DNA of 64,000 nucleotides from Lachnospiraceae bacterium (GCA_024696005.1 JAILHF010000055.1:49459-113458), one strand, 5' to 3'. Shown: positions 20,073-27,355, counted from the first letter of the stretch. Numbers and translations are program-made. Notes: generated from the letters alone by a model not told the origin.

Positions 20073-20103
20073 GCCCTGCCGGCTTTCCGGCAGGGCTTTT
20101 TTT
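20073..20103 (+). terminator. terminator of the giant gene
   Basis: GCCCTGCCGG pairs with CCGGCAGGGC around a CTTT loop, followed by seven T residues. Confidence 0.95.
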
Positions 20104-20151
20104 GTGCTTTTCAAATGAAGTAAAAAACTTTGAAAAAATTTGAAAAAAGTA

Positions 20152-20179
20152 TTGACAATTCAAAATAATGTGGTAAGAT
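20152..20179 (+). promoter_or_regulatory. promoter of an orphan non-coding RNA
   Basis: TTGACA and TAAGAT are separated by 16 bases, inside an A/T-rich stretch. No open reading frame of useful length follows on the plus strand before the terminator at 20655. Confidence 0.75.
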
Positions 20180-20185
20180 AAGTAC

Positions 20186-20701
20186 ATAACAACAAGAGAA
20201 CAGCTTGTTGATCACATAAATCACAGGAGCCCGGCGGAAGAAAGGAAGAGACGACAGAGCAGTCGGAAGAAAAGGTAAGGGGCTCCGCCAGACGGAAAGA
20301 GAGGTACAGTCCACCCGAGAAGTAAGTAATGTATCTTAGATCTGCGAAGGAGCAGAGTGAGTTTTCCAAAGTAACAAGTTGATCATATCACTCGCAGGAG
20401 GCAGACAGGATACCGGGGCTCAGGAAAGCAGCTTATTTAAGTTTCATCGAAGAAAAAGCAGCGAGGTACATAGTTACAACCGTTGCAGCGTGAGCGCAAA
20501 GATGGAGGATGATAGGCAGGCTTAAACTGGGAAGCAAGTCAATCGAATATGGAACGTCCGCCGTAAAACCGGAGCACGGACAAAGGCTTCATCAGAAGCG
20601 AATGGACAAATTCTAACAGGAGGTAAGGTCCATTGGACAATGAGTCAGCATGAGAGCCCTTGCAGAGGAGAATAAGATCTGCAAGGGCTTTCATCTTTTT
20701 T
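20186..20701 (+). ncRNA. candidate large structured RNA, family unknown
   Basis: About 515 bases lie between a near-consensus promoter and a 12-bp terminator, with no plausible plus-strand coding sequence. The segment is purine-rich and can form many local helices. Examples are AACAAG/CTTGTT (20191/20204), GGAGCC/GGCTCC (20226/20281) enclosing CGAC/GTCG (20252/20262), TCTGC/GCAGA (20341/20352), GTCCG/CGGAC (20556/20577), GCTTC-ATCA-GAAGC (20586) and TGGAC/GTCCA (20603/20628). A related element, GTTGATCA...GCAGGAG or CACAGGAG, occurs twice (near 20208 and 20378). I do not see RNase P, tmRNA, T-box or SRP signatures. The size is in the range of the large bacterial RNAs OLE and ROOL, but membership cannot be judged by eye. 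Confidence 0.6.
20655..20701 (+). terminator. terminator of the orphan RNA
   Basis: AGCCCTTGCAGA pairs perfectly with TCTGCAAGGGCT (20678-20689), and a T-rich tract follows. Confidence 0.92.
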
Positions 20702-20704
20702 GAC

Positions 20705-20733
20705 TTGCAGATTATCTCTAAATGTGGTATCAT
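20705..20733 (+). promoter_or_regulatory. promoter of the GH3-like gene
   Basis: TTGCAG and TATCAT are separated by 17 bases and sit directly behind the upstream terminator. Confidence 0.5.
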
Positions 20734-20743
20734 CGGCGTTGGA

Positions 20744-20763
20744 GTTTACATAATGTTGTAAAC
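20744..20763. promoter_or_regulatory. GTTTACA palindrome, possible operator
   Basis: GTTTACA and TGTAAAC form a perfect seven-base inverted repeat with a six-base centre, at the expected transcription start of the GH3-like gene. Similar TTTACATAA sequences occur upstream of nrdD (29514) and of the SH3 membrane protein gene (two copies near 43610). Confidence 0.4.
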
Positions 20764-20785
20764 AGAAGACGACGGAGGGAATATC

Positions 20786-22126
20786 ATGGCGAAGAAGACG
20801 CCGGATCGAAGGGAATACAGACGGAAACGCAGGATACGGAATCAGATCCTTTGCTGGTTATTGGTGGTCCTCATGCTCGCATTGATCGTATTCGGGGCAT
20901 ACGAAGGGATCAAATTCATGGGAAAGCAGAAGGCATCCAAGCCCGCGCAGGAACCTTCCGTTTCGGAAGATGCAACGGAAAGCGCGCCCGAGGAAAACGG
21001 GGAGACGATCAAGACGCCGGAGAGCATGGAAGAACTGACCGAAGAGATAGAACCGGAAGTCGAGGAAGAAGAGGAACAGGAGGATCCCCGCGTTCTGGCG
21101 CTCCTGGAAGGAATGAGCCTGGAGCAGAAGATCGACGGGCTTTTTCTTGTGAGCCCGGAAACCATCACCGGTGTGGAAGCTGCCACCATGGCGGGCGACG
21201 GGACCAAGGATGCCCTGATGAAGTATGCGGTCGGTGGGATCCTGTATGCATCGAAGAATGTCAGCGCCGCGTCCCAGTTTGAAGAGATGGTAGCGACTAC
21301 CAGAAACATGTATCATGAGATCTACAACCGTGATCTGCTGACGCTTGTGGATGAAGAGGGCGCGCAAAGCACCATCGCCGCCGTCACGGAAGACGAGCAG
21401 CAGTCGCCGGAAAGCGAGCTGGGCGTGAGCGGTAGCAGGGATAATGTCAAGGATGCTTATGCAAAGATCGGAGAGACCGTGTCGGCTTATCATCTGGAAG
21501 GTGACATGGCACCGGTCGCAGCCGTCAAGACGGTTGAAAATGCCTATCTGGGCAACCGCATCTTTTCCGATGATGCCGACATGGCGGCGTCCATGGTTTC
21601 CGCGGCGGTGGAAGGTCTGTCCGGAAAAGGGATGCTTTCCTGCCTGAACGCTTTTCCGGGTGAGGGCGGAGCGGAAAACGATCCGGAGCGGAATGCCATT
21701 TCCACGGACAAGGACATGGAAGCGCTGAAGGAGTGTGAGCTGAAGCCTTTCATCGAGGGCATCGCGGCCGGAGCGGACATGGTCATGGTCAGCAACATCG
21801 TGGCGTCCAATGCGGGCAGCGGGGATGCATCCTGCAGCCTTTCGGAAGAGATGGTCACCGGCGTGCTGCGCAGGGAACTGGGCTTTGAAGGCGTGATCGT
21901 TACCGCGCCCCTCGATCAGGCAGCGTGCACCGAGAAGGATCATCCGGGCAATGCCGCGCTGAAAGCTTTCCTGGCAGGAGCGGATCTGATCTGCATCCGG
22001 AACCAGACCGGTTTTCTGGAAGCGCGCGAAACGCTGCTCAACGCGGTAAACGACGGAACGATATCGGAAGAGCTGGTGGACGATTCGCTGAAGCGCATCT
22101 ACCGCATGGAGCTTCGGATCAAATAA
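20786..22126 (+). CDS. membrane-anchored GH3-like protein, probably inactive
   Basis: This 446-residue protein has a basic N-terminus and one membrane helix at about 22-45. A Glu-rich linker follows, then a glycoside hydrolase family 3 N-terminal-type barrel from about 105 to the end. NagZ-type landmarks are recognisable but altered. DEEGG becomes DEEGA, the KHFPGHG segment with its acid/base histidine becomes NAFPGEG, and the nucleophile loop, normally SDxL, reads TAPLDQ. All key catalytic positions thus appear lost, which suggests a binding or structural role at the cell wall. An active relative of NagZ is less likely. A GGAGGG site precedes the ATG. Confidence 0.7.
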   Translation: MAKKTPDRREYRRKRRIRNQILCWLLVVLMLALIVFGAYEGIKFMGKQKASKPAQEPSVSEDATESAPEENGETIKTPESMEELTEEIEPEVEEEEEQEDPRVLALLEGMSLEQKIDGLFLVSPETITGVEAATMAGDGTKDALMKYAVGGILYASKNVSAASQFEEMVATTRNMYHEIYNRDLLTLVDEEGAQSTIAAVTEDEQQSPESELGVSGSRDNVKDAYAKIGETVSAYHLEGDMAPVAAVKTVENAYLGNRIFSDDADMAASMVSAAVEGLSGKGMLSCLNAFPGEGGAENDPERNAISTDKDMEALKECELKPFIEGIAAGADMVMVSNIVASNAGSGDASCSLSEEMVTGVLRRELGFEGVIVTAPLDQAACTEKDHPGNAALKAFLAGADLICIRNQTGFLEARETLLNAVNDGTISEELVDDSLKRIYRMELRIK

Positions 22127-22190
22127 TTGCCTGCTTTTACAGGCCTCCGGGCGGTGGGGCAAAATAATTTAAAATTTCAAAAAAATAGTA

Positions 22191-22219
22191 TTGACAAATA
22201 AGCTTGGCCGACATATAAT
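22191..22219 (+). promoter_or_regulatory. consensus promoter of tRNA-Gly
   Basis: TTGACA and TATAAT, both perfect, are separated by 17 bases, 28 bases before the tRNA. Confidence 0.9.
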
Positions 22220-22247
22220 AACACTTGTCTGTTGAGACAGACGGAAT

Positions 22248-22320
22248 GCGATAGTGGTGCAGTTGGTAGCACACGACCTTGCCAAGGTTGAGCTCGCGGG
22301 TTCGAGTCCCGTCTATCGCT
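22248..22320 (+). tRNA. tRNA-Gly (anticodon GCC)
   Basis: The acceptor strands GCGATAG and CTATCGC pair fully. The anticodon loop TTGCCAA (GCC at 22281-22283) lies in a CGACC/GGTTG stem, and a GGTTCGAGTCC T-arm is present. CCA is not encoded. Its own promoter and terminator make it a single-gene unit. Confidence 0.97.
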
Positions 22321-22325
22321 CGAAA

Positions 22326-22349
22326 ATGCTGAGCGATCAGCATTTTTTT
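22326..22349 (+). terminator. terminator of tRNA-Gly
   Basis: ATGCTGA pairs with TCAGCAT around GCGA, followed by a T run. Confidence 0.93.
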
Positions 22350-22428
22350 ATTCAATACGATCAAAGAGAAGCTTCACATGCTTTTGGGGATTGTTGGGGG
22401 AAAACAACGAAAAAGGATGTGGGTGAAG

Positions 22429-22671
22429 ATGATCAAGAGAACGATTAGTGTAGGGAAGAAGTTCGGAGCGGATATCATTCCATACCTGGTCCAGTCGGCC
22501 TGTCATTATGATTGCTCTCTGTACATTGAGTCACAGAGCAGGAACATCAACATGAAGAGCATCATGGGAATGACGATCCTGCAGCTTGACAAGGGGAGCA
22601 GTTTTGAGCTGATCGCGGAAGGAACGGATGAGCAGCTGGCGGTGAACGAGATCGCTGCCTGTTTCGAGTAA
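22429..22671 (+). CDS. HPr-like protein lacking the active-site histidine
   Basis: This protein of about 80 residues has the HPr fold. The Ser-46 region is clearly kept as MKSIMGM, and the C-terminal ELIAEGTDEQLAV segment matches HPr. The PTS phosphorylation motif GLHARPA is replaced by GADIIPY, so His-15 becomes Asp and Arg-17 becomes Ile. It therefore cannot carry phosphate in the PTS but could still be a target of HPr kinase on serine, as in Bacillus Crh. The start at 22429 fits the HPr N-terminus better than the track's 22378, though its ribosome-binding site is poor. It may be co-transcribed with tRNA-Gly only by read-through. Confidence 0.7.
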   Translation: MIKRTISVGKKFGADIIPYLVQSACHYDCSLYIESQSRNINMKSIMGMTILQLDKGSSFELIAEGTDEQLAVNEIAACFE

Positions 22672-22689
22672 GGAACTTCATCGGCGTTA

Positions 22690-22724
22690 AGCAAAAAGGG
22701 CACCATATATGCCCTTTTTTTGCT
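22690..22724 (+). terminator. terminator of HPr-like gene
   Basis: AGCAAAAAGGGC pairs with GCCCTTTTTTTGCT, a long A/T-extended hairpin that could work in both directions. Confidence 0.85.
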
Positions 22725-22747
22725 GATATAAGGGCTAGATGTTGGAC

Positions 22748-22776
22748 TTGACAGAAGCATTTGCAGCTCGTATGAT
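22748..22776 (+). promoter_or_regulatory. promoter of the SH3/3D protein gene
   Basis: TTGACA and TATGAT are separated by 17 bases. The direct repeat ATGTTACAAA (twice, 22778-22799) follows in the leader and might bind a regulator. Confidence 0.8.
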
Positions 22777-22827
22777 AAATGTTACAAAAATGTTACAAAC
22801 AGTCTGAAAGTTGGTTTACAGGGTTTT

Positions 22828-24087
22828 ATGCTGAAGTTTGATCGAAGATCCGCCGCATTGCTCACGATCCTTGCGGGATTTGGCTTCGCAGCGATGGCAG
22901 GGCATGCGGAGGACGGCGAAAAACAGTATATCGTGACGGAACGTTCCAATCTCCGCAAAACTCCTTCCGTGGAAGGGGAGTGGATCATGTCGGTTCCCGA
23001 AGGGGCTCTTGTCGAGATCATCGGCGGGGAGACGGACGGCTATACCCTGATCGAATACGATGGCGTAAAAGGCTTTGTGAATGTACAGGGGTTGAAGGAT
23101 CCCGAAGCGGCGGAAGAGCCCGAGCAGATCGAGCAGGCACATGTGATCACGGCACGAGAGGTTCGTGACAGGGCCATGGATGCCGCAGAGATCCGGGAGC
23201 AGCAGGCGCAGGAGATCGCCCGCAGTATCGCGCCCGCAAGGGATAAACAGAAAGTATTTTACACGGTACGCAGTGCCGTTAATTTCCGCGCAGAGGCGTC
23301 CGGGAGCAGCGAACGGCTCGGAATGATCATGCCCGGAGACAACGTGGAATTCCTGGATGAAGGGGAAAACGGCTACATGCATGTGAAGTTCAATGACCGG
23401 AAGGGTTATATCATTTCTTCCGTTGTTGAGGACATGTCTTCGGCGGGACGGAACGCTTCGGCGCTGCCCATGCGGGAAGTGGCGCTGACGGATGGCATGG
23501 TGGAAGGAAGCCAGACCATTACGACCAGTGCTTCGGCAGCCATAAAGAAGGCACCCCAGAAGCAGGCGCCCCAGCTCAGTTATCAGATCAATGTAAAGAC
23601 AAATCTCCGGGATCTGCCGGAGGAGAGCGATAACCTTCTGGCAACGCTGCCGGCGGGCACGAGCGTCATGCTCCTGGGACAGAAGGGCGATTATGCGATG
23701 GTCCAGTACGACGGCATGACCGGTTACGTGCTGGGCAGCAGCGTGGTCAATTCCCTGGATTACGCAAAGGAACACGGCTCGGCGGTGCTCTTTACCCTTA
23801 CGGGATACTGCTCCTGCCATATCTGCTGCGGACAATACAGCCCCGAGATCACGGGCGGCGAAGCGCATACGGCTACCGGTACCGTGCCGCAGGAGGGACG
23901 TACCATTGCCGTGGATCCCAGGGTGATCCCTTACGGTTCCAGAGTCACGATCGAAGGCTGGGGAACCTATGTTGCGGAAGACTGCGGAGGCGGGGTCAAA
24001 GGCAATCATATCGACATGTATTTTTCGACGCACGAAGCTGCCCGGCAGTTCGGAAGGCAGCAGTTGTACGTGACGTTTGAGAAGTAA
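22828..24087 (+). CDS. secreted SH3-domain protein with C-terminal 3D domain
   Basis: This 419-residue exported protein has a signal peptide (about 1-27, ending GHAE). Three bacterial SH3 domains lie near 32-90, 144-201 and 250-308. A C-terminal 3D domain spans about 318-419, with the VDPRVIPYG and DMYF signatures. The 3D fold is related to MltA lytic transglycosylases and Rpf/YabE-type wall enzymes. The central aspartate segment reads AEDCGGGVKGNHID. The likely role is peptidoglycan cleavage or remodelling, with the SH3 units binding wall peptides. Four cysteines in CSCHICC near the 3D start are unusual for an exported protein of this type. The ribosome-binding site is weak. Confidence 0.85.
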   Translation: MLKFDRRSAALLTILAGFGFAAMAGHAEDGEKQYIVTERSNLRKTPSVEGEWIMSVPEGALVEIIGGETDGYTLIEYDGVKGFVNVQGLKDPEAAEEPEQIEQAHVITAREVRDRAMDAAEIREQQAQEIARSIAPARDKQKVFYTVRSAVNFRAEASGSSERLGMIMPGDNVEFLDEGENGYMHVKFNDRKGYIISSVVEDMSSAGRNASALPMREVALTDGMVEGSQTITTSASAAIKKAPQKQAPQLSYQINVKTNLRDLPEESDNLLATLPAGTSVMLLGQKGDYAMVQYDGMTGYVLGSSVVNSLDYAKEHGSAVLFTLTGYCSCHICCGQYSPEITGGEAHTATGTVPQEGRTIAVDPRVIPYGSRVTIEGWGTYVAEDCGGGVKGNHIDMYFSTHEAARQFGRQQLYVTFEK

Positions 24088-24185
24088 AGCCCTTTTTGCG
24101 CAGCCCCGGGACCGTGGGGAAGCGCTGCAGTCTGTAAAATCGCACAAAGATCTTTAAGTACTCCCGAGAAAAATCGGCATATTTC

Positions 24186-24214
24186 TTGAAACTTTCATTC
24201 ATTTATACTATAAT
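24186..24214 (+). promoter_or_regulatory. promoter of the zinc-ribbon/Sel1 gene
   Basis: TTGAAA and a perfect TATAAT are separated by 17 bases. The leader of about 80 bases can form CGGTAT-GG-ATACCG inside a CCGAG/CTCGG closing stem (24221-24270). Confidence 0.8.
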
Positions 24215-24298
24215 AATATCCGAGTGTCGGTATGGATACCGGCGGCTTTAGATATAGGGGGGGCTCGGACCTTGCCGTGACCCGGAAATGAGGTAGAC

Positions 24299-26536
24299 AT
24301 GAGAGTTTGTGCACAATGTGGAAGTAAATGGGGGATGATGGACCGTAAGTGCAAAAGCTGCGGATGCACGGCATTTACGGAAACCAAGACCAATATTTTC
24401 GGAGCGGAAACATCCACATCCAAGAAGCGGAAGTGCATATATTGCGGGGCTGACCTGGAGCTGAAGGCGAAATTCTGCTGGTCCTGCGGGAAACCCTGTG
24501 ATGGGACCATCTCCCTGTCTTTCCTGGATGAAAAGAAAGAAGAACCCGTACCCGCCGCTCCCGATCTGGATTTCTTAAAGAGTGCCGACGATTTCTCGGC
24601 GGGGCTCGGAAAACCTTTGCAGAGAGAAGTGGGACCGGCTGCCCCGACCTTTGTGTCGGAACAGAAGCGGACGGCTCCCGTTCAGGAGCAGCAGGTACAG
24701 TCAGCACCGAATAATCCCATGCTTGCAGGTCTGTCGCAGCAGCAGCCGGCGGCTCCGCAGGCAATGGCGCCTCAGGCAATGCAGCCCCAGCAGGGAATGC
24801 AGCCCCAGCAGGGAATGCCCCAGGGGGCTCCGATGCAGGCACAGCAGGCAGGACCGATGCCCGGAGCACCGCAGGGCGCGCCGGCACCGGCACCGCAGAG
24901 TCAGCAGATCGTTGTTCCGGTCGGGCTGACCAGGGAAGAGGCCGAGGCCAAGATCGCCGAGGAGCGTGCCCGTGCGGAAGAAGCGGCGCGCAAGGCGGAA
25001 GAAGACAGAAAGCGTGCGGAGGAAGAGGCGGCACGCAAGGCGGAAGAAGAGCGGAAGCGTGCGGCGGAAGAGGCGGCGCGCAGAGCGGAAGAAGAGCGGA
25101 AGCGTGCGGCTGAGGAAGCGGCGCGCAAGGCAGAGGAAGAACGCCGCCGCGCAGAAGAGGAGCGCAAGCGTGCCGAAGAAGAACGCCGTCGCGCGGAGGA
25201 AGCTGCGAGACGTGCGGCCGAGGAGGCGGCGCGCAAGGCGGAAGAAGAAAAGAGACGTGCCGAGGAAGCTGCGAGACGTGCGGCGGAAGAAGCGGCGCGC
25301 AAGGCAGAAGAAGAAAAGAAACGCGCCGAAGAAGCTGCGAGACGTGCGGCCGAGGAGGCAGCGCGCAAAGCGGAAGAAGAGAAGAAGCGCGCGGAAGAAG
25401 AGCGGAAACGCAAGGCTGAGGAAGAGCGCAAACGTGCCGAGGAGGAAGCAAAGCGCAAAGCTGCGGAAGAGGCGGCGCGCAAGGCGGCCGAGGAACGGGA
25501 GAAGCAGCTGCAGGCCCTTCGCAAGGAGGCCGAGGAGCTCGGAAAGAAGGCTCTGGACAAGAGCAGCAAGTCGGCCGAGGAAGGCCGCAACGATCTGGAA
25601 GCGGCGCTGGACCGTTATAATGAATACTTTGCCAAGACAAAGGCCGATCCGGCCAAGTCCGACATCGGAAAACAGTACTGGATCATCAAGGAGAGACTGG
25701 GCGTGCTCTACTTCAAGGAGAGAGCCTATAAGCTTGCGGCTCCCCTTGTGAAGGATGCGGCGCTCAACGGCAGGAGCCGTGCTAAGATCTGCTACGTGGA
25801 ATGGATGCTCCGAAACCGCAAGGACATCCCTGCGGAGCCGGGAGTCCTGCGCAGGCTGCTGGAGGAAGCGCTTGCGGACGATCAGGTGAAGAACGATACG
25901 GACGAAAAGAAGAGAGCGCTGTATACCATGGGGCGCGTCTACGAGGAAGGCGTCAGCGTGGAAAAGAACCAGGAGACGGCGTTCGGATATTACATGCAGA
26001 GTGCTGAGCTGGGAGACAGCGCGTCCATGGCCATCGTGGGCCAGTGCTATCTGTACGGGGACGGCGTAAAGAAGGATCCGAAAGAGGCCTTCAACTGGAA
26101 CGAGAAGGCGGCCAAGGCCGGGGATGAGCGGGCAGTCCGCAATCTCGCGGTGGCGTATGATTTCGGGACCGGCGTAAAGAAGGATGCGGAAAAGGCGATC
26201 TACTGGTACAAGCGCCTGTTGGATTTTATTGCGAACGACCGTTTTGCAATGTACCGCATCGCGTATTGCATGGCGGATCCCGACAAGGAATTCGGGACCA
26301 AGCCGGATGACGAGAAGCTGAAGGAAGCCTGCTCTTATGCCCAGAAGGCCATTGCCGGCGGTGAGAAGAAGGCAGAGTTCATACTCGGCTATTATTGCAC
26401 GCTGCCTGCAGGCGGACCGGATTATAACAAAGCGGCCGAACATTTTGCCAAGGCGGCGAACAACGGAGACGAGAAGGCAAAGAAGTGGCTGTCGCGTCTT
26501 GTCAAGGGCGGATCGGGAAATTACAGCATGCGATAA
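24299..26536 (+). CDS. zinc-ribbon, charged-helix and Sel1-repeat protein
   Basis: This 745-residue protein has no signal peptide. Two zinc ribbons come first, with CAQC/CKSC at 4-21 and CIYC/CWSC near 47-65. A Pro/Gln/Met-rich linker (about 130-200) follows. Next is a stretch of more than 200 residues built from KAEEERKRAEEEAAR-type units (about 205-425). It should form a very long charged coiled coil or single alpha-helix. The C-terminal third (about 530-745) has Sel1/TPR-like repeats, for example YLYGDGVKKDPKEAF. The layout suggests a cytoplasmic scaffold, but no partner can be named. A GAGGT site precedes the ATG. Confidence 0.8.
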   Translation: MRVCAQCGSKWGMMDRKCKSCGCTAFTETKTNIFGAETSTSKKRKCIYCGADLELKAKFCWSCGKPCDGTISLSFLDEKKEEPVPAAPDLDFLKSADDFSAGLGKPLQREVGPAAPTFVSEQKRTAPVQEQQVQSAPNNPMLAGLSQQQPAAPQAMAPQAMQPQQGMQPQQGMPQGAPMQAQQAGPMPGAPQGAPAPAPQSQQIVVPVGLTREEAEAKIAEERARAEEAARKAEEDRKRAEEEAARKAEEERKRAAEEAARRAEEERKRAAEEAARKAEEERRRAEEERKRAEEERRRAEEAARRAAEEAARKAEEEKRRAEEAARRAAEEAARKAEEEKKRAEEAARRAAEEAARKAEEEKKRAEEERKRKAEEERKRAEEEAKRKAAEEAARKAAEEREKQLQALRKEAEELGKKALDKSSKSAEEGRNDLEAALDRYNEYFAKTKADPAKSDIGKQYWIIKERLGVLYFKERAYKLAAPLVKDAALNGRSRAKICYVEWMLRNRKDIPAEPGVLRRLLEEALADDQVKNDTDEKKRALYTMGRVYEEGVSVEKNQETAFGYYMQSAELGDSASMAIVGQCYLYGDGVKKDPKEAFNWNEKAAKAGDERAVRNLAVAYDFGTGVKKDAEKAIYWYKRLLDFIANDRFAMYRIAYCMADPDKEFGTKPDDEKLKEACSYAQKAIAGGEKKAEFILGYYCTLPAGGPDYNKAAEHFAKAANNGDEKAKKWLSRLVKGGSGNYSMR
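24915..25510 (+). repeat. internal coding repeats for the charged helix
   Basis: Imperfect short tandem repeats encode KAEEERKRAEEEA-like units. Their strong GC bias produces long artefactual antisense and other-frame ORFs. Confidence 0.85.
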
Positions 26537-26541
26537 TTTTC

Positions 26542-26570
26542 TTGACAAGCAGAACCTTTTTTGAGATAAT
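26542..26570 (+). promoter_or_regulatory. promoter of tRNA-Arg/tRNA-His
   Basis: TTGACA and GATAAT are separated by 17 bases, 36 bases before tRNA-Arg. Confidence 0.85.
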
Positions 26571-26606
26571 GTCAACGTTGCGGTTTGAGATTAACCGCGG
26601 CGGCTT

Positions 26607-26680
<74 letters not shown>

Positions 26681-26711
26681 TTGGCCGAAGGGCTGTGGAT
26701 TTCGGCAATAT

Positions 26712-26786
26712 GGTGGGTATGGCGTAGTTGGTTAACGCGCCAGATTGTGGTTCTGGAGACCGAGGGTTCGAGTCCCTCTACCCACC
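26712..26786 (+). tRNA. tRNA-His (anticodon GTG)
   Basis: GTGGGTA pairs with TACCCAC. The anticodon stem CCAGA/TCTGG holds loop TTGTGGT (GTG). An extra G at 26712 opposite C at 26786 supplies the G-1 identity element of tRNA-His. It lies 31 bases after tRNA-Arg and is probably co-transcribed with it. Confidence 0.96.
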
Positions 26787-26795
26787 CGAAGAAAA

Positions 26796-26826
26796 GAAAA
26801 GTTCCGGATGTTCCGGAACTTTTTTC
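26796..26826 (+). terminator. terminator of the tRNA-Arg/His unit
   Basis: AGTTCCGGA pairs with TCCGGAACT around TGT, followed by a T run. Confidence 0.93.
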
Positions 26827-26850
26827 TTATGCCTGAAAGGAATCGGACAG

Positions 26851-26876
26851 AAAAAAAGACTGCCTTGCAGTCTTTT
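26851..26876 (-). terminator. terminator of tRNA-Gln
   Basis: Read on the minus strand, AGACTGC-AAG-GCAGTCT is followed by a T run, directly after the 3' end of tRNA-Gln. Confidence 0.9.
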
Positions 26877-26878
26877 AG

Positions 26879-26951
26879 CTGGGCCAGCTGGATTCGAACC
26901 AGCGAGATGCAGGGATCAAAACCCTGTGCCTTACCGCTTGGCGATGGCCCA
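26879..26951 (-). tRNA. tRNA-Gln (anticodon TTG)
   Basis: On the minus strand TGGGCCA pairs with TGGCCCA. The anticodon stem CAGGG/CCCTG holds loop TTTTGAT with anticodon TTG, and the T-arm is GGTTCGAATCC. It is convergent with the tRNA-Arg/His unit. Confidence 0.96.
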
Positions 26952-26986
26952 AAACAGGAGTTGCCACGTGGGTGGCCACAAACGAG

Positions 26987-27015
26987 AATATACCATATAT
27001 GCCGTCGGCGGTCAA
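26987..27015 (-). promoter_or_regulatory. promoter of tRNA-Gln
   Basis: On the minus strand TTGACC and TATATT are separated by 17 bases, about 35 bases upstream of the tRNA. Confidence 0.8.
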
Positions 27016-27041
27016 ATACATATTTTCGGTGGAGTGAGCAT

Positions 27042-27330
27042 GCGGCCTTGCGGGATGATCAAAACAGCCCGCGGAAAGAGCAGAAGACATAAGGACCGGG
27101 GCACGTCGCGGAGGAGCCCGTCAGCTCTTGAAGCTGCATGATGAGAAAAGGGACGAGTCGCCACGGATGGCGACGAGAGCGAGAGCCGGCGCATGGATGC
27201 GACGTCTCGAGCGGTCCCGGGCTGTACCCGGAATGAAAGCAGCGCCGTAGAGCTGCGTGGCTCCGGAGTGGTGCCCGGGACTTATGTCCTTCTGCTCTGC
27301 ACATCCTGCATCCTTATCCCGCAAGGCCGC
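27042..27330. repeat. long imperfect inverted repeat in a non-coding gap
   Basis: In the gap of about 400 bases between tRNA-Gln and the DUF45 gene, GCGGCCTTGCGGGAT (27042-27056) matches the reverse complement of 27316-27330 perfectly. The 28-base blocks 27077-27104 and 27271-27298 also match in inverted orientation with few differences. Inner segments are diverged but alignable. The right half can also fold alone through GTCCCGGGC (27214) with GCCCGGGAC (27272), enclosing CCGGA/TCCGG and GCAGC/GCTGC. No convincing ORF is present. It could be a MITE-like element, a REP/BIME-type repeat pair, or a structured RNA. Confidence 0.6.
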
Positions 27331-27355
27331 CCCGCGAACGGAACAATCCCTTGTT

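Noticed and set aside
20186-20701. RNase P RNA, tmRNA or T-box leader
   Set aside because: None of the conserved sequences (P4-type GAAAGTCC, the tmRNA tag or TTCGAC end, T-box AGGGTGG) is present, and no synthetase or amino-acid gene is directly downstream.
20744-20763. Catabolite-responsive (cre) element
   Set aside because: The half-sites are in the reverse order to TGTAAAC-GTTTACA and have a six-base centre.
24375-25640. Proline/leucine-rich ORFs opposite the charged-helix region
   Set aside because: They are low-complexity artefacts of the GC-rich coding repeats.
26728-27141. ORF running through tRNA-His and tRNA-Gln
   Set aside because: It overlaps two well-supported tRNA genes and a terminator and has no family match.
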